A stretch of 64,000 nt of DNA from Proales similis (taxonomy: Eukaryota; Rotifera; Eurotatoria; Ploima; Proalidae), in NCBI GenBank assembly GCA_019059635.1, contig JAGVRJ010000011.1, forward strand, positions 1,302,001 through 1,366,000, written 5' to 3'. Under the pieces are notes generated by a model. That model ran no database searches, was not told the origin of the DNA, and was given only the letters and a program-made list of their open reading frames with translations. The position numbers were made by a program, and so were the translations under genes. Positions 55,200-64,000 of this stretch are shown here, piece after piece (position 1 is the stretch's first letter; each line of letters starts with the position of its first letter).

Positions 55200-58100
55200 A
55201 TGTCCGCCACTTGTGTAGACTTGAGAAACGTTTCGGCACTAAGCGAGAGAGTGGTCTCGATTAAATTAGAAATCGAACCAGAACTGGCACAAGGAGACAC
55301 GCACAAGGACGCCGGTCACAAATCGAGCTGCACAATTCCTCAGATTTCACCATCGTCGTGGTCAGTGTTGATCAGAAATTCAAGCGGCAACTTTGGAAAT
55401 GGCCAACGCCCGAGACTCCGGTAAATGCCTGTGATGCTAGATGTTGTTCTCGAAACGGTGTTGTTCGCACACGCGCGTTATTTTGCTCGTTGTTAACGTG
55501 CACTTTGGGTTTTTACTCTCCTCTTTGACTCTCTCTCTCTCTGGCTCTCACACACTCACAGAATCCGTTTCTTTCAATCAAAGCCGTCGTCACTCGCCAC
55601 TCGAGCTGATTATATAAGCGCGTTTAGACTGCTTCGCTGCTTGTTTCGTTGCTTAATGTCAATTAGCAGGCAAGATCTCAATCCGCTCGTACACACTCGA
55701 TCATGTTGACATTTTCGCCTTGGCAACACATGCTCTCCTCTGGATTGCTTAAATCCTAAACAGCCGCAGCTCAAGTACTTGCCAGAGAAGAAGTATTTTG
55801 GCGCCGTTGCTGCTGCTGCTGCTGCTGTTTAATTTGTGTTGTCGCAAAGGCCAATCACCATCAGCTCTAATTTTCAGCTTTTGCCACTCGCCTGCTTTCC
55901 TGTTCGTTTACGTGAGTTGTTTAAGCTCGTTCTAGCCGGTGCCGATTACGCTGCGCTTGGCGACCGATTTTTGCTTGCGATTAATTGCAACCAGCTATTG
56001 TTTTTCTCTTGTTCAATTTGAAACTTTTTAAGCGCTTGCCAGTCAACCAGCGCGATCGGCCGATTCGTTTAACTCAGCTAGTAGCTCACTTAGATCAAAC
56101 GAATTGACGTTTTACCCCGATGGTGCTCGTCTCAATCTGGCAGCAATGAGTCTGAACAGTAGCAGTAACCAGCAGATTGGCGGCGGCGCTGGCAAACAGG
56201 CCTCGTTCCATCTGGGCGATAGTCTCGATCTGAACAACGACGACGACGTTGCTCAGCGCGTCAACTCGTTCTATAACGATAACAATACTAACAACCGTGC
56301 GATTAACGAGGACCTTCTCAATCGCCATCGACTCAATAATCTCTCGGCAAACTTAGGCAACCGCTTGACGCAGTCGCCTTCCAGAATCAGAAATCTTCCG
56401 CCGCTCGACTACTCGAACAACAACGGCAACAGCTTCTCGAACAGCCTTAGAAACGACGACGATCCGTTCATCACGGGCGCCTCGCTCAGCTCCGATCTGG
56501 CCAATAACAATCCATATCAGACATCGTTCAGAAGCGGCATTACAACCAACGCCAATTACACGAGTAAGCTGCCACACGTTTAGGCGAGTTGTTTAACCAC
56601 TCACAAGCTCGCTGCTTCAGGCTCTAATCCGACATTTGATGCGCTGCAAGCGAGACGCCGTCTCCTGAATGAAATGAGCGTACGTTTGCCACCGCCATAA
56701 TCTCTCGCATTCTGACTGTCTGTAGACATTTGCCGCGTCTAGCACAACTCGCTGTCTCGCATGAACACAATCACTTCGCACAACAACCGACGAGTGAGCC
56801 AGCTCTACTCGGGCTCGGTCGATGGGCAAATCACGCCACTTGGTCCGGTTGCCAACGACATGGGCAGCCGATACCTGAACGGTAAAGTCCAAACTACGCA
56901 CTCGATCTGACCCGACTGATTGGCAGAGTCACAAACAAGATCCGATCACATCGACCGACATGGACGAGCTGATCGACTCCATGGCTCGACGCAGAGTGAC
57001 CCTCAAGCGTCTCGAGGTAGCCTCCATTCTCAATCGCGTTGTTCGTTCTTCTAGCCATTTTCATTTCCAGAACGAAATGAGCCGACAGCAGAGTCGTGCG
57101 AGTAGCTACGGACGATCGGCGCTCGGCGACGGCCTAAGGAACAACTCGTTCACTCTGGTGGATCCCTACAACCCGTACGAGCGACAGAGCCGCATGGGCC
57201 TGCCTTCGAGCCGGGTGGTGCCCATACCCGATCCGCAGCCGGCCTCTCGATACCGGCCCAACTACAATCGGAACTTGACATTGAATGACAATCTGCGGCC
57301 CTATTCGTTGATAAACAGCAGCCTCGAGTACCCGTCCGAGGTCAATAGGGGTGAGCGAGTCGCTTTGCTCTCAGTCGTTTGCTCTCGTGCGCCTAAACTC
57401 AATACTCAGAAATCTACTCGACCTATCTGGTCGACTCGCTTCGATCTCTCAACAACTCAAAACGACTCGCCAGCGGCCAGAGTCTGTCAACGCTTCGCAA
57501 TCCGCCCGTGATCGTCGAGAACACCGCCGACTTGGGTGAATTTGATTTTTTAAATATTCGCTCACGTTGCTTCGTTTGGTGTTTTGTTTGTCCATCCGTG
57601 GCACCCGCTCGCTTGTCTCACTCGCTCACTAACGCCAGAGCCGAACAATGCCCAAAGCCCAGCCCCTTTTGCGAAGAGAAAATCCAGCTCGCAACTCTCT
57701 GTCTATTCCGCTCGACTCCGTTCTCATGCGCTCATCGTTTTGTTGAATCTAACGCACTAATCGCAAACGCCATTCAAACAATTCTCGCAATGAGCCTGGG
57801 TGCGTCGTCTGAGCGAGTCTTTTCAGCAAATTCCTTGTTCTGTGTGTCTGTGTGTGTTTGCCTCACTCATTTGAAGCCAACTTTACAGTCTAACTCGCTG
57901 TTTTCATGCAAATCATCGTGTGCCAACTGTTTGTTTTCTCGCTCTCTGCCCTATCTCACTCAGTCTCTCTCTCTCTCTAGCTCTCTTCCTCTTTTTCTCT
58001 TTTAAAATCAACGAGTTTGGCTGTGTTTCTCTATTTACAATTGACACAAACAACAACCAACACTTGATTTGTGGCAGAAGCAATCTTAACGCTTTTTGTT

Positions 58101-60779
58101 CACCCGCTCGCTGTTTAGATTCGTATCCGTTCTGAGGGCGCGTCGTTGACGGACCATCATCGAACACATTTTGCTTCATCATTACCGACCACTGCCATCG
58201 TTGCCAGCACCGTTTTCATTTGCCTGTCATCAATTCATTTCCTTCATTCGGTCTCTGCAATTCATTGAATCGACGAGGCCCACTCACCCGCCAAGACTCT
58301 GCTTATTCACACAGACAACACCGCTCTCTCTCTCTCTCTCTCTCTCATTCGTTCTGTTCCGACGGTGACGATTCAAAAATGAATGAATAAAGCTTATTTT
58401 GTGCAAGAACACGCTTTGTTGTTGAAATGAGTTTGGTTCTGGCTCTGGGCTTGTGGCTGCTGCTGCTGCTGATCCCTTGTTGTTTCAACCTCTTTCTGAC
58501 CATTTTTAATTCTGTTTGCCTTCAATCGTAGATTTCCTGGACGAGCTGTACACGGCGCCGAGGGCCAACATTCGGCCAACTGTGCGCTCCAACTATCCAG
58601 AGACGAGGCCGGTTGTGCAGATCGAGCCGGCAACGAAAACGGCCGAGCAGTTGCAAAAAGAATGGGACGAACTGATGAACGAAAAACAAGAGGCAGTTGC
58701 GTCAGCACGGGCCACAGCTCGTCGTTCAGACGAAAGCAAGCCAACAGCGGTCAAGTTCGACTCGCGTCTCGAGCTGCGTCAGAATGGCCAGCCTGAGCTG
58801 AGTGATCAGGCCATCAGCAACCGTTCCGGTACAATGGACAACAACAACAAACAGTCAGTGAACAGCAACACGTACCGAGTCTCGCCTTCCAATCAGAGAG
58901 AGTCAAAGTTCTCGCTTCGAGACGCAAATCAGCCATCCGAGCTGTCCAGAAGAGACGAGCATAAGCGTCCAGACGATCTCAACTCGTAACGTCTTTTTAT
59001 CGTTTGCCTCCAAAAATCTGTTTCCATTCAACTCGAACTGACCTGCAAGACCAAATGAAGAGGAAATGGACAAGACGTTCGACGACGAGTATGCCAACGA
59101 CACTTATGACGACTACGACAACAACAACAACAGCCTTGCCGACGAGCCAGACCGGCAGCCTACACCTGAGCCGACCAAGTAAGTTTGCTCGAGTCGATGG
59201 CCGCATTTAGTCGCTCATTTTTCCCTTCAAAGGCAGTCAACGTCCAGATACGACGGGTATGCTCTCCTCTCTCGCTCGTTGCGTTTTACCTTGTAAATTT
59301 GAACTGCGGAAAACAGAAAAACCTCGTGGGAAACAACGAGAGAGGAAGTGAACCAAGACAGCCAAGGTTGGAAGTCTGACTTTTCCAGCCTTTCATCGGT
59401 TTTAATTTGTTTTCAAATCAGACTTGGTCAAGAGCTCCCGACTGATGGTCCGCTTTCCACGCCTATTCGGTGAGTAGAACGAGTTAAAAAGAGGCACATT
59501 CAGCGAGCCAATCGGCATTCGATTCATTAGACCGGCACAAGCTGCTCTGGGCCACGAGCACAATCGTTCGCTTTATAATGAGAACCAGGCAGCGAGCCGT
59601 TGAGAATAGAAAAGTCTGTAAATCGCCTCGCGCTCACAAGTGACCAATTATTCGAAACGAATTTTCTGTTCGAGCAGAGAAATCAAGGCCGATCGGGCTC
59701 GGCTTCAATATTCCGAATTCGTCTGCTCGAAATAATGACCGCCATTCATCGAGTCTGTCTGGAGGTATTTGCCGCTCGCACTCAAGCTGTGTCTGTGCTA
59801 ACCGCCCGTGTCTAGCCGGAGGGTCCGATCTATACATCTCTGATCTCGTTCATAAAAAACCCAAACGACATGAGCGTGCTGTTCGACGAGGACAGTCCAA
59901 TCTACGACTCGTGCATCGACATACTCTGCAGCAGCCTTGAAGAGATTGTGCAACGAGTCACTGAATTCATGGTACAACCTAAAACCCTAAATCTGAGCCT
60001 CTCACTCAAAGTCCTAACTCTTCACAAATACAAAAGCCAAAAGAGGGCATTGTGGGCACAACGTCAAAGTCAGCCCTGATTGCCCTGATCGGCGAGGGCA
60101 ATCGCTTCCCTAGCAACTATTTCTGGGATACCGAAAAGGTTTCTTTTTCTCTCTCTCTCTCTCTTTCGTGTCGGCTGCTCAAAAGCTCTAACATTCAAAC
60201 ACAGCAAAGACTCGAGTTTAACGACGACGATAAAATCGTAAATGTGAACAAAGGTCGCGCAATGCTGCTTCTGGTCGGCTCCATAATCTCGCGAGGCATC
60301 GTCACCACGGTAACCTGAATAGAGCCAGAGCCCAGTGACAGCCTTGCTGATAGAACATTCAAGCTGCTGGTAAAGCCGGTCAAGTTTCGTTTGCTCAGAG
60401 GCGAGCTGTCCCAGTCGACCAAAAACAATCTCAAGTTGCTCGCCTCGATTTTGTGCTTTCTTGCGCGACGAGTGAACTACGGATCGAACAGAGACCTTGT
60501 AAGTTGCTGAACTGAAATCCGACAACAATTGAGTACTAAAGACCGTCCAAGTCATTTCCCTGGGAGTGGCAAGAGTCGCTGTGGAACGATCGCAAGATGG
60601 ATTCGATTTACAAAAATGCCAAAGTGAGATCCACCCTTGACCGCTGCGAGGTAAATCGATCGACAAAACTAATTCGCTCGTGTGTTGAATCTCACGTCAA
60701 ACAGAAACTGGTGGCCGCCTGGGCCGAAGAGTATGTGAGCAGACTGGACGATGCTGCTGGCCTAAAGAGAGACGACTAG
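55200..60779 (+). CDS. Unrecognised 981-residue protein, disordered N-terminus, helical C-terminus
   Basis: I do not recognise this protein. Twenty exons: 55200-55420, 56094-56563, 56621-56679, 56743-56881, 56940-57016, 57071-57350, 57410-57535, 58532-58985, 59050-59178, 59233-59256, 59317-59366, 59422-59469, 59504-59613, 59678-59764, 59816-59971, 60037-60138, 60205-60309, 60364-60498, 60552-60650 and 60705-60779. They sum to 2946 nt in one frame. Residues 1 to about 650 are rich in Asn, Ser, Arg and Asp and look disordered (NNDDDVAQRVNSFYNDNNTN). Residues 650-981 look folded and helical: SIFRIRLLEIMTAIHRVCLE, MSVLFDEDSPIYDSCIDILC, SALIALIGEGNRFPSNYFWD, GRAMLLLVGSIISRGIVTTL, LKLLASILCFLARRVNY and LVAAWAEEYVSRLDD. 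This could be an armadillo/HEAT- or MIF4G-like helical fold, but no signature is clear. One intron (59470-59503) is 34 nt. Confidence 0.75.
55612..55619 (+). promoter_or_regulatory. Possible internal promoter TATA box in intron 1
   Basis: TATATAAG within the 673-nt first intron of the 20-exon gene. The second exon has an in-frame ATG at 56146, so an internal promoter could give a protein lacking the first roughly 90 residues. Confidence 0.35.
57536..58531 (+). other. 996-nt intron of the 20-exon gene
   Basis: By far the longest intron in this gene. It contains pyrimidine runs (about 57963-57982 and 58325-58347) and no convincing exon. GT donor follows GACTTGG and the acceptor is TCGTAG. Confidence 0.6.
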
Positions 60780-60784
60780 CCAAT

Positions 60785-60995
60785 TCCCCTGCTCTCATCT
60801 CTAAGTTTTATTTTCCTTTAAAATAAATTCAGCTTTGAAATACTCTGGCTGTTGTTGGAAACTAAAAAAGTCTTTTCGGTAATCGAACTACGGATAACTA
60901 ATGCCTGGCCTGGTTGATGGTGAAGGTGAAACTCAGCTGCGCGCTATCAAATTGACACGGCAACCGTCTTTTGGACGCATAGTGAACGCCTCAAG
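60785..60995. repeat. Direct repeat, copy 1 (P450 3' end and neighbour's 3' UTR)
   Basis: 211 nt matching 63790-64000 at offset 3005 with two mismatches. It begins 6 nt after the stop codon of the 20-exon gene and includes that gene's AATAAA (about 60823) and the final coding codons of the P450. Confidence 0.93.
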
Positions 60996-63172
60996 TGCGT
61001 CGAACGATTGATTCGGGTCTGATTTTATGTCAAAGCTCTTGACAAGCTTGGCGAGTAGAATTTTCGCCTCGATCTAGCCGAACAGGGTGAGACATTGAGC
61101 TGAAGCTTGAGCAGCTGTTGAAAACTTACTCGAGCAAAGTTTTGTCCGATGCAGTTGCGAGGCCCCAACCAGAACGGGAAGTATGTGTAGTTAGTGATTC
61201 TGAACAAATGAGTTGGTCAAGTCGCAGAGCAAAGTGAATTTCGACTGCTCACGTGTTCTTCTTGGAAAAGTCGGAGCCTTCCAGAAAGCGCTCGGGAATA
61301 AATCGATCCGACTGAGGGTAATAGGCTTCAGTGCGAGCCACGCCCATTGCCGGAATCTTGGAAGGAACACTTAAAAGTCGCTTGTGAAAGAGTAAGTGCG
61401 TTGATTACGAAAATTCGACTCCGGGCCGGAATAAAATGACCGCACAGGGTCGTGTCTTTCGCAGCCGTTCGATTAAAGAAAATCGCCACTGGCCACATGC
61501 GCAACGCTTCTTTTATAGCACAGGAAGCGTATTCCATTTTGCTCGCCATTTCGTAAGTGATGACCGTCTGCGGACTGGGCATAAAGCTGTCGACCTCCTC
61601 CTGCAGTCTGCGTCAATTGAATAAGAATGATGCGGTAAAGAGAGAGAAAGGGATTTAAAACCGTTTTAGAACGTCCGGATTGCGGCCAAGCTCTTGAATG
61701 CAAAAGCCCAGAGTGTTGGCGGTTGTTTCTTGTCCGGCGATGAAAAACGTCAAAAAGTCGTCGATGAGACGCTCCATTTCAAGTTGACTCTCGCCTTCAC
61801 ATTTTGGTGAAATGGTCTTGTGGATTTAGGTGATTCGAGATGTGGCTTACCGCTCTGCTTGATGATCGTGGTCAAGATGTCCTTTTTCTCAAAGTTCTCG
61901 TCTCGCATCTCTTCGAATCGTTGCTCGATCTTTTGCCTGGAAAAGCGGCGCAGGCTCTTGATCAGCTTCCGGTAGCCGCGAATCTTGGCGAATTTGCTAG
62001 GCTTGAGCTAGACGAGTGAGCGAGCGAATGAGCGAGTCATTGGGCTTCGAATCTTCAACCGATCGCCTACCTCCATAAGAGGGTCGAACAAGTGCTCGTT
62101 CAGGGCCAAGAGGACATCAGATATGGCTTTGTTCAGGTCGGTGTCCTCGTTCATCAGCGAATCGACGTCCAGACCGAGCGCAATCTTGAATTTTAAGGGA
62201 GCAGGGTCTAAAATTTAGCTCACAAACCCTAAAGCACCGGCCTTTACCTGAGAAATAATGTCCATGGTCACTTTGTTGAGTTCAGGCATCAGCTCAATGT
62301 AGCCCGACTCGGAGTATTTCGAGCGCAGCTTGTCGATGAACTGGTCGGCCTTCAGATTGAATGACTCGATCGCGTTTAAGATGACGCTGAAATTGGCCAA
62401 TTTTATCCCGAGACTCAAATCATTCGCTCGGCAACCGATGCCTACCTTCGATGGAAGCCTGGGTTGAAGAAAGCGCGTCTCAGGCGCCATTCAGCCTCGT
62501 CGATTTCGGTTACAAGGCCTTTGCCCAGCAGCCTGAGCTCAGCCCATGTAGGTTTTTCTTTCAATGAATGGCGAGATGGCCTTACCGTTCTTTAAATGGC
62601 GCTGCTATTTTTGAGTATGCTTGATTTGTTTTTGGAAAGTTTGGCTGCTCGTCGATAGCCACTGTCTTTACAAACACTAAGAAAATGGTTTTTTGTTCTT
62701 AACGCAGTTAGATAGACGCACCCTGATACCATCCGGATCGGAGAGTACAACCAGAACATTTCCCAGAAACCTTATTTTGTAAATAGGGCCGAAAACCTTT
62801 GACCTGAATGTAAATTGAAAGGGAAAAATCTTTTTGAATTCTGAATAGTTTAACACTTATTATTACCATTCAATGAGGACATCCGAAAACTTGGCACCTT
62901 TTTTTATTTTCGCCATTATTTCCAAGTAGTTACCAAAAATAAAGCCAGATAGTCTTTTGGATGATGGGGTCACAGAAAAAGGAAATTTTCAATCAGCTTG
63001 AAATGATTCGAGCTGACTTTGCCTACCCATTTGCAGCCGGACCAGGCAGATGCTCGTACTTGCGCAAATGTCTGTAGCGTCTCACAACGAAATAGGCCAA
63101 GGCGGTCGAGCCGAGAGCCAAAAGGGTCGCGCCGATATGTACCGTTCTTGAAGCAACCAGTTGTCTAAGCAT
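60933..63172 (-). CDS. Cytochrome P450, CYP46A (cholesterol 24-hydroxylase)-like
   Basis: Thirteen exons on the minus strand (63172-63027, 62953-62867, 62803-62730, 62676-62586, 62532-62446, 62386-62248, 62184-62071, 62007-61851, 61794-61662, 61607-61409, 61356-61253, 61199-61130, 61073-60933) give 513 residues. An N-terminal membrane anchor (IGATLLALGSTALAYFVV) precedes EHLPGPAANG. GLVTEIDEAEWRLRRAFFNP fits the C helix. The I helix is FFIAGQETTANTLGF, the K helix ExxR is KEALRMWPVA, and the heme segment is YFPFWLGPRNCIGQNFA. The order and wording of DILTTIIKQ, LGKGLV and the I helix resemble CYP46A1, an ER enzyme that hydroxylates sterols. Substrate is inferred only. It is convergent with the 20-exon gene, 153 nt between stops. 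Confidence 0.88.
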
Positions 63173-63789
63173 CGCTTTGCTCAACTTTCAAGTTCTTTAC
63201 TAATTTTGTGCATAAACAGGGTTTGATCGAATTTTTCTAAACATTTCTCTAGATGAGGGAGAGAAAATAATTCAGGACCTTGATCTTGATTATGCAGGCT
63301 CAAGTACCTTTTTAAGCTATTAATCTTCATGAACCATAGATCTTATTTTTGCCTGTAAATCTTTTATTTAGCATGGTTTGATTCGATTACATCACGAAAA
63401 CAAAACGCACTTGACAATTGCTGGCCGGATCTTTTCGGCTTGGTGAGGTGGCTTAGACACAAACAAAACTTGTGGAGCAAATCTGTCCAAGAGATTTTCC
63501 AATGCATTTAATATTGAGATTGTCCTAAATCGTCAAACACCCAAAAATATTGAACCAGAATAAACAAACCACTGAGCTTTCTAAAAATTTTCGACCGCAG
63601 TCAAGTTATTTCCTCTAGCAATCAAGAATGTTGAGTCTTTATTCAGATCTGATCCGACTGGAATTCTGTTAATTATATCAGTGTAAGCAACCTCAAAGGG
63701 GTCGAATGCATCCAATTTTAAGATAAAGTCATATTTTTAATTTCTTAAAAGTGAGCCCAGGAATATGTCAGCAAGTTGGACAAGCCTGG
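63173..63789. other. P450 promoter region and spacer to the second copy
   Basis: 617 nt, AT-rich, no gene seen. It should contain the promoter of the P450 on the minus strand; the repeat junction with the second copy lies at its right edge. Confidence 0.5.
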
Positions 63790-64000
63790 TCCCCTGCTCT
63801 CATCTCTAAGTTTTATTTTCCTTTTAAAAAAATTCAGCTTTGAAATACTCTGGCTGTTGTTGGAAACTAAAAAAGTCTTTTCGGTAATCGAACTACGGAT
63901 AACTAATGCCTGGCCTGGTTGATGGTGAAGGTGAAACTCAGCTGCGCGCTATCAAATTGACACGGCAACCGTCTTTTGGACGCATAGTGAACGCCTCAAG
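63790..64000. repeat. Direct repeat, copy 2, running off the window
   Basis: Partner of 60785-60995. The poly(A) signal AATAAA of copy 1 is altered to AAAAAA here. Apart from those two mismatches it is identical to the window edge. Confidence 0.93.
63938..64000 (-). CDS. Partial second CYP46-like P450, C-terminal 20 codons
   Basis: Reads FTMRPKDGCRVNLIARS and a stop at 63940-63938 on the minus strand, identical to the end of the complete gene at 60933. The rest of the gene lies beyond the window. If the whole unit is duplicated, the repeat length is about 3.0 kb. Confidence 0.8.
   Translation of the reverse strand, partial: LEAFTMRPKDGCRVNLIARS

Overview
The window is nuclear DNA from a bilaterian animal, most likely a small invertebrate with compact introns. 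Evidence for an animal: a Frizzled receptor, two alpha-type nicotinic receptor subunits, a K2P potassium channel, a class A GPCR, an LL5/PHLDB protein, a Mlx-type bHLH-zip factor, mitochondrial Twinkle helicase and a CYP46-like P450. Most introns are 47-70 nt GT-AG, a few are longer, two are only 33-34 nt, and two in one gene appear to be GC-AG. I cannot name the phylum from the sequence. Protein lengths below come from exon models whose summed lengths are multiples of three.

Layout. 0.7-8.2 kb: glycerol-3-phosphate dehydrogenase, Twinkle, a small unrecognised gene and V-ATPase subunit B (all +). 9.8-14.7 kb: an intronless GPCR (+), then a MOSPD-type MSP protein (-) divergent from a Mlx-like factor (+). 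15.8-20.8 kb: two tandem nicotinic receptor alpha subunits and an aldo-keto reductase with an in-frame stop. 21.3-27.6 kb: Frizzled (-), a K2P channel (+) and a 2OG-Fe(II) oxygenase (-). 28.0-32.8 kb: adrenodoxin reductase, MALSU1/RsfS, UFC1 and UCHL3-like (all +). 36.2-46.5 kb: one long LL5/PHLDB gene (+) with large introns. 46.9-48.1 kb: NAT9 (+) and a PRR15-like protein (-). 50.4-54.2 kb: two tandem intronless membrane GT2 glycosyltransferases. 55.2-60.8 kb: a 20-exon gene for a 981-residue protein I do not recognise. 60.9-63.2 kb: a CYP46-like P450 (-), and the window ends inside a second nearly identical copy.

Three local families dominate what is unusual: the receptor pair, the glycosyltransferase pair and the P450 pair. 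In the first two, long blocks are almost identical while adjoining sequence, including some introns, has diverged. That is the signature of gene conversion rather than simple recent duplication. The P450 pair looks like a very recent tandem duplication of about 3.0 kb. There is no operon-like functional clustering; the genes are a mixture of mitochondrial (Twinkle, FDXR, MALSU1), ubiquitin-like pathway (UFC1, UCHL3), neuronal (receptors, channel, GPCR) and housekeeping functions. TATA boxes can be seen ahead of several genes. I saw no rRNA, convincing tRNA, CRISPR array or transposon.
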